A DNA stretch of 34,787 nt from Clostridiales bacterium VE202-01 (GTDB taxonomy: Bacteria; Bacillota_I; Bacilli_A; Erysipelotrichales; Coprobacillaceae): assembly GCA_000508865.1 (NCBI GenBank), contig BAHP02000086.1, positions 1-34,787 of the forward strand, written 5' to 3'. Position numbers and translations under genes: made by a program. Positions within the stretch are counted from its first letter, which is position 1, and every line of letters starts with the position of its first letter. The notes under the pieces were generated by a model, which was not told the origin of the DNA, did not search any database, and saw nothing but the letters and a program-made list of their open reading frames with translations. Positions 19,902 to 28,147 of this stretch are shown piece by piece.

Positions 19902-20141
19902 TATCAAATTTGAAGTAGGTTCTATTTTCCAGATTAAAAGTTATAAGTGTTATTTAATAGAAAAGTTTAAATAATTGATAAAGAAGTAAGAAGGTTTGAT
20001 CAGTAATACTGGAAGGAAATTGTTATTCAAGGTTTTGAAGACAAAAATAAACCAATATACCTCCATTTATTTACCTGAATAACATCATGAAGCGCCTAAA
20101 TTCCAGTAAAAAAGTAACTGTGGAGGTAAAAAATGTAAAAA

Positions 20142-20175
20142 GATTGATAAAACTAAAAAATAGTTTTATCCAATC
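20142..20175 (+). other. Hairpin in the leader of the glycosidase gene
   Basis: GATTG-ATAAAACTA / TAGTTTTAT-C-CAATC: 14 bp in two blocks with one bulged C and an AAAAA loop. It lies between a start-stop element (GGAGG, six bases, ATG TAA at 20133-20138) and the ribosome binding site at 20187. No T-run follows, so a translational or mRNA-stability role is more likely than termination. Confidence 0.5.
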
Positions 20176-20197
20176 TCTTGGTATCAGGGAGGTATTT

Positions 20198-23100
20198 ATG
20201 ATAAAGTCGAAATTATTAAAAAAAGGAATTGTAACCGGATTGACTTTAGCATTATTTTTTCAGTATACGCCCCTTAATGTATATGCCCAAAGTGACGTTG
20301 AAGTTAAACGAAATGAAAATCAGGTAATTATTGAAAACGAATATATTTCAAGAGAATTTATGATTCAGGAAAATCATTTAACAACAGCGAGCATAGTCAA
20401 CAAAAGGATTAAAGAAATATTAGTTCCACAAGTGGGATCAGAAGATTTTCTAATCAATACAATCGTATTAACAGAAGATACAGATGTAAAACCGGTTAAG
20501 GAAATTGATCGCAGTAGATGGAATGGCTACGTAACGGGACAAGGGAGCAGTAATAAAGTAGATGCTAAAAATTTATTTGATGGTAATGACACTACAGAAA
20601 CAGAATATTATGATACAAAAACAGATTTTCCATATATTTTAACAGTCGATCTAGGAAAGGAAGAGACCTTTAATTCTTTTTCTTTTCAAAAAAGAGCGGG
20701 AAATAGTAATGTTGAGTGGGGAATCAACGGAACGATTGGAAAATACGATTTACAAGTTAGCAGTGATGGAGATAATTGGATAGAAGCTGGTAGCGGTGAA
20801 TTTACAAGGGAAGATTATAATTTGCATGTAGTTAACGGTTTATACAATGTTGCTGATTTAGTTTATGCAAACTTTGATCAAGAATATACAGCGCGATATG
20901 TTAGATTGATAACTAATTCTTGTTCTTTAAGTGAGTTAGCAACTTTTTGTGGATCTGAATTTAGATTATATGAGGATGCATATACAAAGGCAATTAAACC
21001 GGAAACAATTATTAGAGAAAGTGATCTAACATTAAAAAATATAAAATTTGATTCATTAGAAAACGGGAAAAAAGTTACTTTTGAATTTGATTCATATGTA
21101 TTTAATGATATTAATTGGGATATTAATTATATTGTAGTTATGGAAAATGATAATCATTTTATGAGATCATATTTAGAAACTAAAGTTGATGATGAAGAAA
21201 CGGCTAGAATTGATTATATTGATCTTGATCACTTCGAATTTTCTGATGATACTAAAGGTATTTGGTCAAGGCCAGATAATTTTAAAGTTAATGCTGGAGC
21301 ATACAGTTTTCAAGAAACAGAAATGTTGTTAGGACAGCCAATATATGCTCAAGGGTTATTTTTTGGTTCAGAATTTCCAGCTACTGATACAAAAGTAGTT
21401 AATAATCAAATGCAAATACGTTATTATTCAGGTAAAACGTTAAAACAATTAAGAGATGAAAATAAATTAACGACTGATGGCAAGATGGTTACCTGGCCTA
21501 ATGTCGTAGGAGCGGCCCAAGGAATTGAAAGTGATGTTGTACAAACAGATTTCTTTGCTTATATTGATAGTATTGCAACTGAAACAGATTTTAGAAAACA
21601 ATATAATTCGTGGTATGATAACCGAATGGCTATTACTGATGAAAGTATTGAAAAATGTTTTTTTGGTTTGGAAAAAGGATTAGCTCAAAATGGTGTTGAA
21701 CCATTAGACGCTTATGTCGTTGATGATGGATGGAATAATTATAATGATCCAACTTATACAGGAATTGATGAGAGTCGCTCAGGATCATCTTATAATCAGA
21801 CAGGATTCTGGGAATTTAATGATAAATTTCCAAACGAATTTTATACGGCTAAGCAGATGGTAGGAAATTTTAGTTCTAGTTTTGGAGTTTGGTTAGGCCC
21901 ACAGGGTGGTTATGAATTACAGGATACATTTGCACAGTATATTGAAAGTCAGGGAACTGGATATGTGCATCCAACTGCAGCGTTAGGAAAAGTTATTTGT
22001 ACTGGTTCTAAAAAATACATTGAAAATTTAACAAACTTATTTACTGATTATCAAGAACGCTTTGATATAGATTACTGGAAATTAGATGGTTTTGCCTCTC
22101 GACCATGTGTTCAAGAGGATCATGACCACATGACTGGTGGTTATAATAACATGTATTTTACTAGTGATTTATGGGAAAACTGGACCGATACTTTTGAAGC
22201 AATGAGAGCTCAAAGAGCAAAAGAAGGCAAAGGGTTATTTATAAATGCAACTTGTTATGTAAACCCAAGTCCGTGGATCTTACAATGGGTAAATACAGTT
22301 TGGTTACAAAATGCAGGAGACAATGAGTTAGATTCTACAAATGGTGGAACTTCAGCACAAAAAATGATTAGTGGCCGTGATAATATCTATTTTACTAATG
22401 TAAAAACTGCTCAATTACAGTTTCCATTAAAAAATATTTATAATCATGATCCAATTTATGGAGTGTCTGCAGGAGTAACGATGACAACAGATGAATTCCG
22501 TCAGTATATGATGTCAAATGCTGTAAGAGGAACAGCATTTTGGGAATTGTATTTTTCACCAAGTTTAATGGATGAAGAAAAATGGCAGGTAACAGCAGAT
22601 GTGTTAGAGTTTGCACAAAATAATTATCATATTTTAAAGAATGCTAAATTATTTGGAAGCGCTCCTAAACAAAAAGCAGTATATGGCTATTCTTCATGGA
22701 ATAATGATGAAGGAATTGTATCGTTTAGAAATCCTACAAACACAACTAAAACTTATACCTTAACTTTAAATGATCTAGTTGGGGTACCAACAGATATGAA
22801 AGATCTTCAACAAAGTCAGATTCTTCCTTATTCATCAGATACTAGTAATGTTAAAGTAAGCTATGGTGATGAAGTAACAGTTACTTTAGAACCTTATGAA
22901 ACACGTATTTATCAATATGGTTTAAAAGATGATCAGGCACCAGAAATTGAATATGTAAAGAATATTGACAACAATACATTAAGAATTAAGTTTAATAAAC
23001 GAGTGGAAGATGCAAATAAGTTTACAGTCAATGGTAAAAAAGTAGAAGAAGCAAATATCTTAGCTGACTATCGTACAATTGAAATCAAAACTAGCGAGAA

Positions 23101-25456
23101 ATTCACTAAAGATAGTAATATAAATTTAGAGATAGCTGATCTAAAAGGATTAAATGGTGTAAGTTTAAGTAAAAATATTTCTTTTAAAGCATATCAAGAT
23201 TATATTATTGCAAAAGTAGAAAATAAGAATGATTTAATTGATGGTGAAGAAATTAAAATCCAGACATTTGATCGAAATAGACAACAATTATTACAATTAG
23301 ACAATCATAGCTATAAACTAAATACAAATAATGCATTTGATACAGATACAAAAGATTATAGTATTTCTATGCTTATTCAAACAGCTGATAAAAATAGTAG
23401 TATTTTAAAACAAGAAAATGGTTATGAATTAAGGATCGATGAAAATGGGTATTTGATCTATCAAGATGAAACAACAACTCTATCTTCTAAACAAACAATA
23501 ACTACAGTAATTGAAAAAGCAAACGGTACATTTGGTAGTGACAGTTATGTTCCGACTACTACTAAAGATGAAGAGGTTGGAAAAATCAATGACGGAAATA
23601 TTCATTATATTAATATTACTAGAGAATTAAACGGCATGATAAAAATGTATATCGATAGTGAATTAGCAGCAACTTCTTATCAAAAGGGACAACAAAAAGA
23701 ATTTAGTCAGAATGAGATAATATTAGGTGCTGATAATTTAAATGCAAATGTTGGTGATATTCAAATTCTTAATCGGGCGCTTGGCTATGATGAAGTTGAA
23801 CAACAATATGCACAATATCAATTGACAAATGATGATATCAAACTTGATAAAACAGCATGGAATGCAACAGCAGATTCAGTTGAAACAAGTGGAGCATCAA
23901 ATGAAGGGCCAGCCCAATATGCTATAGATGATAATACTTCAACTTTTTGGCATACTCAATATATTGGAAGCAAGCCAGAATGTCCACACTGGTTTAAATT
24001 AGATATGGCTAAAGAAGTTGAATTCGATAAATTAGAATATATAAGTCGTAATGGAAATGGAAGTATTAGAGATTATACTATTGAAATAAGTAATGATGAT
24101 GAAAATTGGCAGGAAATAGATAGTGGAACAATGAAGAAAGATGGAACTACAGTAATTAATTTTGATACTACTATAACTGCTCGTTATTTAAGAATAAATA
24201 TAAATAGTTCATATGGGGTAAATGCTGCTAACGAAGATATATTTGGAGCTATTGCAGAAATAAGCTTGTATAAAGAAGTTGAATCGCTAACTGATTTTAG
24301 CAGTTTAACGATAGAATTGCAGAAAGCAGTAGAATTAAATGAAAATGATTTTACGAGTATGAGCTATGATAAACTTATTGGTATAGTTAGTCAGGCACAA
24401 GATATATTATATGATATAAACGCAACTCAGGAAGATGTAAATCAAATTCTTGAACAATTAACATTAAGCATTGATCAGCTTGTAACAGCAGGTGATAATT
24501 CACAATTAATGGAACTTATTAATGATGCTGAAAATCTAAACAGAGATGAATATACAGTGGACTCTTATACAATCTTAGAGAATACATTAAATGAAGCAAA
24601 GAGTTTTGTAGCGAATAGATATTCTCAAGCTGAAATTGATCAAATGACCATAGAATTAGATAATGCTATTAATGATTTAGTGAAAACTGATGTAGAAGCA
24701 GCTACAGATAAAAAAGCATTATCAATTGCTATTGAAATGGCTGAAAAAGCAAATTTAGAAAATGTTGTACCAGCCGTAGTAACTGAATTCAATGAAGCTT
24801 TAACAAACGCTAAAACAGTATATGATAATACTAAAGCTACACAAGTTGAAGTAAATAACGCCTTTGCTCGACTAGCAAATGTAATGCAGATGTTACAATT
24901 CTACAAAGGTGACAAAACAGCATTACAAAAACAAGTAGATCAAATCAATGGTTTAGATGAAAGTAAATACATTGAATCCTCATGGTCTAATATGTTACCA
25001 GCATTAGATAAAGCAAATGTTGTATTGGATGATGTTAATGCAATGCAAGGTGAAGTTAATGAAGTATATACAGAATTAGTAAAAGCTTTCTTGAACTTAA
25101 GATTGAAACCAAACAAAGACTTATTACAAGAATTGATCAATAAGGCAAATAGCTTAAACGCTGCAAACTATAGTGCTAAAACATGGGCAGTAGTCGCAGA
25201 TGCTTTAAATGAAGCCAAGGCGGTATTAGAAGATCCAGAAGCAACACGGGATCAAGTAGATACTACAAAAGATGTTTTAACAAAAGCAATTGCCGAGCTT
25301 GTAACAGTTTCTGAAGAAACAGCGATATTATCAAGTGATATTCCAGGAAAAGAAGCAGTTAATACGGGCGATATGATGAACATATGGATTCCAGTTGGAA
25401 GTTTAATGACTGTAATATTGTTATTTTATGTGGTAAAAAAGAAAACAGTTAATTAA
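20198..25456 (+). CDS. Cell-surface GH36-like glycosidase with CBM32, LamG and FIVAR modules
   Basis: 1752-residue exported enzyme. Signal peptide 1-30 (VYA-QS cleavage); F5/8C/CBM32 module about 105-257 set into the N-terminal beta domain. An alpha-galactosidase-type (clan GH-D) barrel spans about 450-790 with VDDGW (508-512), KLDG (Asp630, candidate nucleophile) and AGDNE (Asp708, candidate acid/base). Beta domain to about 909; Ig-like domain 911-1000; LamG-like 1010-1207; second CBM32 1210-1361; five FIVAR-like helical repeats about 1364-1707. The sorting signal is NTGD (1722-1725), then a membrane helix and KKK. An in-frame ATG at 20087 would bury the signal peptide; GGGAGG at 20187-20192 supports 20198. 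Likely releases alpha-linked Gal or GalNAc from host glycans; substrate is inference. Confidence 0.82.
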   Translation: MIKSKLLKKGIVTGLTLALFFQYTPLNVYAQSDVEVKRNENQVIIENEYISREFMIQENHLTTASIVNKRIKEILVPQVGSEDFLINTIVLTEDTDVKPVKEIDRSRWNGYVTGQGSSNKVDAKNLFDGNDTTETEYYDTKTDFPYILTVDLGKEETFNSFSFQKRAGNSNVEWGINGTIGKYDLQVSSDGDNWIEAGSGEFTREDYNLHVVNGLYNVADLVYANFDQEYTARYVRLITNSCSLSELATFCGSEFRLYEDAYTKAIKPETIIRESDLTLKNIKFDSLENGKKVTFEFDSYVFNDINWDINYIVVMENDNHFMRSYLETKVDDEETARIDYIDLDHFEFSDDTKGIWSRPDNFKVNAGAYSFQETEMLLGQPIYAQGLFFGSEFPATDTKVVNNQMQIRYYSGKTLKQLRDENKLTTDGKMVTWPNVVGAAQGIESDVVQTDFFAYIDSIATETDFRKQYNSWYDNRMAITDESIEKCFFGLEKGLAQNGVEPLDAYVVDDGWNNYNDPTYTGIDESRSGSSYNQTGFWEFNDKFPNEFYTAKQMVGNFSSSFGVWLGPQGGYELQDTFAQYIESQGTGYVHPTAALGKVICTGSKKYIENLTNLFTDYQERFDIDYWKLDGFASRPCVQEDHDHMTGGYNNMYFTSDLWENWTDTFEAMRAQRAKEGKGLFINATCYVNPSPWILQWVNTVWLQNAGDNELDSTNGGTSAQKMISGRDNIYFTNVKTAQLQFPLKNIYNHDPIYGVSAGVTMTTDEFRQYMMSNAVRGTAFWELYFSPSLMDEEKWQVTADVLEFAQNNYHILKNAKLFGSAPKQKAVYGYSSWNNDEGIVSFRNPTNTTKTYTLTLNDLVGVPTDMKDLQQSQILPYSSDTSNVKVSYGDEVTVTLEPYETRIYQYGLKDDQAPEIEYVKNIDNNTLRIKFNKRVEDANKFTVNGKKVEEANILADYRTIEIKTSEKFTKDSNINLEIADLKGLNGVSLSKNISFKAYQDYIIAKVENKNDLIDGEEIKIQTFDRNRQQLLQLDNHSYKLNTNNAFDTDTKDYSISMLIQTADKNSSILKQENGYELRIDENGYLIYQDETTTLSSKQTITTVIEKANGTFGSDSYVPTTTKDEEVGKINDGNIHYINITRELNGMIKMYIDSELAATSYQKGQQKEFSQNEIILGADNLNANVGDIQILNRALGYDEVEQQYAQYQLTNDDIKLDKTAWNATADSVETSGASNEGPAQYAIDDNTSTFWHTQYIGSKPECPHWFKLDMAKEVEFDKLEYISRNGNGSIRDYTIEISNDDENWQEIDSGTMKKDGTTVINFDTTITARYLRININSSYGVNAANEDIFGAIAEISLYKEVESLTDFSSLTIELQKAVELNENDFTSMSYDKLIGIVSQAQDILYDINATQEDVNQILEQLTLSIDQLVTAGDNSQLMELINDAENLNRDEYTVDSYTILENTLNEAKSFVANRYSQAEIDQMTIELDNAINDLVKTDVEAATDKKALSIAIEMAEKANLENVVPAVVTEFNEALTNAKTVYDNTKATQVEVNNAFARLANVMQMLQFYKGDKTALQKQVDQINGLDESKYIESSWSNMLPALDKANVVLDDVNAMQGEVNEVYTELVKAFLNLRLKPNKDLLQELINKANSLNAANYSAKTWAVVADALNEAKAVLEDPEATRDQVDTTKDVLTKAIAELVTVSEETAILSSDIPGKEAVNTGDMMNIWIPVGSLMTVILLFYVVKKKTVN

Positions 25457-25458
25457 TG

Positions 25459-25487
25459 CAAATTCCCGTTAAAACGGGAATTTGTTT
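25459..25487 (+). terminator. Terminator after the glycosidase gene
   Basis: CAAATTCCCGT / ACGGGAATTTG, an 11-bp stem with a TAAA loop, followed by TTTACT. The T tract is short but the stem is GC-cored. Confidence 0.75.
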
Positions 25488-25526
25488 ACTATATTAAACA
25501 ATAAATTTTATTTTATAAAAAATATA

Positions 25527-25555
25527 TTGCATTTTACATACTGATAAGATATAAT
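25527..25555 (+). promoter_or_regulatory. Promoter of the polyamine operon leader
   Basis: TTGCAT (25527-25532) and a perfect TATAAT (25550-25555) are exactly 17 bp apart, giving a start near 25562. This is the strongest promoter in the window by eye. Confidence 0.75.
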
Positions 25556-25583
25556 CGATATTAAGCAAAAGAGGAGTTTATTT

Positions 25584-25613
25584 TTGCGAGAATTTTTGAT
25601 TCAAATTATTTGA
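25584..25613 (+). CDS. Possible leader peptide (9 codons, TTG start)
   Basis: AGAGGAG (25570-25576), a 7-nt spacer, TTG, then eight more codons and TGA; predicted product MREFLIQII. It begins about 22 nt from the predicted transcription start. A strong ribosome binding site on so short a frame at the 5' end of an attenuator is typical of regulatory leader peptides. A 29-codon ORF (25618-25707) starts four bases after its stop and could be read by reinitiation. Both are unproven. Confidence 0.4.
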   Translation: MREFLIQII

Positions 25614-25837
25614 TCAAATGCTAGATGGCAACTTTGTTGCCTTATTGATAGAACGAAAGTTCGAATTTTATAAGTTGATGTCAATACAATTGACATTGAG
25701 TTGGTGACTATACAACCGTGTGCTTTAGGCACATCACACTTGTGAAACAATCAATAAGAGTAGTAAAAGTGATTCTTGCTATATAGACTCTGAAACTAAT
25801 AAACTAATAGAACTTATTATGGTTTTAATGTATTGAT

Positions 25838-25870
25838 AATCAAGTGGGATTGCACCTGCTTGATTTTTTT
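25838..25870 (+). terminator. Intrinsic terminator in the speD leader
   Basis: Stem AATCAAGTGGG / CCTGCTTGATT, 11 bp including two G-U pairs, with loop ATTGCA, followed by TTTTTATTTT. It lies wholly upstream of the speD ribosome binding site, so read-through must be controlled for the operon to be expressed. Confidence 0.8.
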
Positions 25871-25892
25871 ATTTTGAAAAAGGGGAACTGGT

Positions 25893-26678
25893 ATGAATGA
25901 GAAGTTAAAATTATATGGTTTTAATAACCTAACAAAATCACTAAGTTTTAATATTTATGATGTATGTTATGCTAAAAGTCAACGTGAACAAAAGGATTAT
26001 ATTGCATATATAGATGAGCAGTATAACTCAAAAAGGCTGACGGATATTTTATATGAAGTTGCTAAAATGATTGGGGCACATGTATTAAATGTCTCTAAAC
26101 AAGATTACGATCCTCAAGGCGCCAGTGTAACCATGTTATTAGCAGAAGATAATATGATGAAGAATCGACAAGGGAAAATGGAGGAATTAGATGACCGAGT
26201 GATTTTAGGACATTTAGATAAGAGTCATATTACAGTGCATACTTATCCTGAGTATCATCCAGAAACTAGCATTGCCACATTTAGGGTTGATATAGATGTA
26301 GCAACATGTGGTGAAATTTCACCATTATCAACACTTGATTTTTTAATTGCTAATTTTGATTCGGATATCATTACTATGGATTATCGAATTCGCGGGTTTA
26401 CTAGGGATATAAAGGGAAAGAAATTATTTATAGATAATCCAATTGCTTCAATTCAACAATTTATTGATGTAAAAACATTGAATAAGTATGATGCTACAGA
26501 TATTAACGTTTATCAAGCAAATCTGTTTCATACTAAAATGCTGATTAAAGAAATAGATTTACAGAACTATTTGTTTAAAACAGATATATATGAACTGCCA
26601 CCTAAAGTAAGGTTGGAAATAACTAATAATTTACGTCAGGAAATGATTGAAATCTATAGTGGGAGCAATATTTTCTAG
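25893..26678 (+). CDS. speD: S-adenosylmethionine decarboxylase proenzyme, E. coli (class 1A) type
   Basis: 261-residue proenzyme that self-cleaves to a pyruvoyl enzyme and makes decarboxylated SAM, the aminopropyl donor for SpeE. The cleavage site is Lys110-Ser111 in HLDKSHITVHTYPE; Ser111 becomes the pyruvoyl group. LYGFNNLTKSLSFNIYD and QDYDPQGASVT closely resemble E. coli SpeD and the length is the same (264 there). The short Bacillus SpeH form (about 125 residues) is excluded. AAAGGGG with a 7-nt spacer precedes the ATG. First gene of the six-gene operon, behind the attenuator. Confidence 0.95.
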   Translation: MNEKLKLYGFNNLTKSLSFNIYDVCYAKSQREQKDYIAYIDEQYNSKRLTDILYEVAKMIGAHVLNVSKQDYDPQGASVTMLLAEDNMMKNRQGKMEELDDRVILGHLDKSHITVHTYPEYHPETSIATFRVDIDVATCGEISPLSTLDFLIANFDSDIITMDYRIRGFTRDIKGKKLFIDNPIASIQQFIDVKTLNKYDATDINVYQANLFHTKMLIKEIDLQNYLFKTDIYELPPKVRLEITNNLRQEMIEIYSGSNIF

Positions 26679-26689
26679 GAGGTTATAAT

Positions 26690-28147
26690 GTGAAATTAGA
26701 TCAAAATAAAATGCCTATTTATGAAGCTTTGCAGCAAATGAAAAGAGAGCGTTTGGTGCCATTTGATGTTCCAGGGCATAAACATGGTAAAGGAAATCCA
26801 GAATTAACCGATTTTTTAGGACAAAAGTGTATGAGTGTTGATGTAAATTCTATGAAACCTTTAGATAACTTATGTCATCCCATTTCCGTAATCAAAGAAG
26901 CCGAAAACTTGGCAGCTGATGCATTTAATGCAGCTCATGCTTTTTTTATGGTAGGAGGAACAACCTCATCAGTACAAAGTATGATCATGGCAAGTGTTAA
27001 AGCAGGGGAGAAGATCATCATGCCAAGAAATGTTCATCGTAGTGCGATAAATGCAATGATCTTAACAGGCGCAGTTCCTGTTTATGTCAATCCTGATGTC
27101 GATAAGCGGTTAGGAATTTCACTAGGAATGTCAATTAGTCAGGTTGAAAAAGCAATTGCTGATAATCCTGATGCTAAAGCTATTCTTGTTAATAACCCTA
27201 CTTACTATGGGATTTGTTCTAATTTAAAGGCAATTGTAGAATTGGCACATCTAAATGAGATGTTAGTGCTAGTTGATGAAGCTCATGGTACACACTTTTA
27301 TTTTAGTGAGGATTTACCGTTGTCAGCAATGGAAGCAGGTGCTGATATGGCGAGTGTTAGTATGCATAAATCTGGGGGAAGTTTGACGCAAAGTTCGTTT
27401 TTGTTGTTAGGAAAGAATGTAAATGCTGATTATGTACGACAAATTATTAATTTAACCCAAACTACGAGTGGATCTTATTTATTAATGGCAAGTCTAGATA
27501 TATCTCGTAAAAATCTAGCATTAAATGGAAAAGAAATTTTTGCTAAAGTCAGGAATTTAGCGCGTTATGCCCGACAGGAAATCAATCAAATCGGCGATTA
27601 CTATGCATATTGTAAAGAGTTGATCAATGGTGATAGTGTTTATGATTTTGATGTTACCAAGTTATCCATTTTTACTTTAGATGTTGGTTTAGCAGGAATT
27701 GAAGTTTATGATTTATTGCGCGATGAATATGGGATTCAGATTGAGTTTGGCGATATTGGTAATATTTTAGCTTATATTTCGGTTGGAGATAGTGAAGCTA
27801 ATATTGAACGGCTTGTTGGTGCCTTATCAGAAATTAGAAGAAGATTTAAAAAAGATCGTGGGGGCATGCTTGATCATGAGTATATTAATCCGGAGGTAAT
27901 TATTTCTCCACAAAAAGCTTTTTATGGTGATAAAGAATCATTACCAATAGAAAAAAGTGCTAATCGGATATGTAGTGAATTTGTTATGTGTTATCCCCCA
28001 GGAATCCCAATTTTAGCACCAGGTGAAAAAATTACAGAAGAAATTTTAAGATATATCCAATATGCTAAAGAAAAGGGATGTTTTATGACAGGACCAGAGG
28101 ATATGGAAATCAATAATCTTAATGTTTTAAAAGAAGGAGGAAAATGA
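26690..28147 (+). CDS. speA: Arginine decarboxylase (Orn/Lys/Arg decarboxylase, fold I)
   Basis: 485-residue PLP decarboxylase of the aspartate-aminotransferase fold, like Bacillus SpeA. PLP Lys227 is in SMHKSGGSLTQ, with VDEAHGTHF about 30 residues before it, and a C-terminal CYPPGIPILAPGE typical of this family. Arginine to agmatine is inferred from the agmatinase and spermidine synthase next to it; lysine is the usual alternative substrate. GTG start with AGGAGG and a 7-nt spacer. An overlapping ATG-TGA two bases upstream uses the same ribosome binding site. Overlaps or touches speE at its stop (ATGATG). Confidence 0.9.
   Translation: MKLDQNKMPIYEALQQMKRERLVPFDVPGHKHGKGNPELTDFLGQKCMSVDVNSMKPLDNLCHPISVIKEAENLAADAFNAAHAFFMVGGTTSSVQSMIMASVKAGEKIIMPRNVHRSAINAMILTGAVPVYVNPDVDKRLGISLGMSISQVEKAIADNPDAKAILVNNPTYYGICSNLKAIVELAHLNEMLVLVDEAHGTHFYFSEDLPLSAMEAGADMASVSMHKSGGSLTQSSFLLLGKNVNADYVRQIINLTQTTSGSYLLMASLDISRKNLALNGKEIFAKVRNLARYARQEINQIGDYYAYCKELINGDSVYDFDVTKLSIFTLDVGLAGIEVYDLLRDEYGIQIEFGDIGNILAYISVGDSEANIERLVGALSEIRRRFKKDRGGMLDHEYINPEVIISPQKAFYGDKESLPIEKSANRICSEFVMCYPPGIPILAPGEKITEEILRYIQYAKEKGCFMTGPEDMEINNLNVLKEGGK

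Larger units (their letters stand above)
19155..20197. other. Long AT-rich region without a convincing gene
   Basis: About 1 kb between the atp terminator and the glycosidase gene. Near its left end is a perfect cre box (19250-19263) followed by a purine-rich ribosome-binding-like stretch (AAGAAAGGGG, 19264-19273) with no start codon after it. A 12-nt palindrome ATGATATATCAT lies at 19323-19334. A possible 40-codon ORF lies at 19779-19901, and a start-stop element and hairpin lie at 20122-20175. Stops are dense in all frames. It could be a long leader or the remains of a lost gene. Confidence 0.5.
25562..25892 (+). promoter_or_regulatory. Structured attenuator-type leader of the polyamine operon
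   Basis: About 330 nt from predicted transcription start to speD. Hairpins: GGCAAC/GTTGCC (25627-25641), GAAC-GAAA-GTTC (25651-25662), an 8-bp ATGTCAAT/ATTGACAT (25678-25696), and GTGTGC/GCACAT (25718-25734). The last three are enclosed by the long-range helix TTATTGAT (25642-25649) with ATCAATAA (25750-25757). AGAGT/ACTCT (25757-25791) follows. An intrinsic terminator (25838-25870) ends 22 nt before the speD ATG, with no room for a second promoter. That architecture is transcription attenuation. No SAM, T-box, lysine, guanidine or other riboswitch signature is recognised. A short ORF with a good ribosome binding site sits at its 5' end. Ligand unknown. Confidence 0.65.

Noticed and set aside
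20087-20197. Upstream in-frame ATG that would lengthen the surface glycosidase by 37 residues
   Set aside because: It lacks a good ribosome binding site, would place the signal peptide 37 residues in, and runs through the start-stop and hairpin. GGGAGG and a clean signal peptide support 20198.
25562-25892. T-box, SAM riboswitch or other known riboswitch in the speD leader
   Set aside because: TGGGATTGCACC near the terminator faintly recalls the T-box TGGNACC, but the conserved T-box core and stem I motifs are missing. No SAM, lysine, guanidine, TPP or purine signatures were found by eye.
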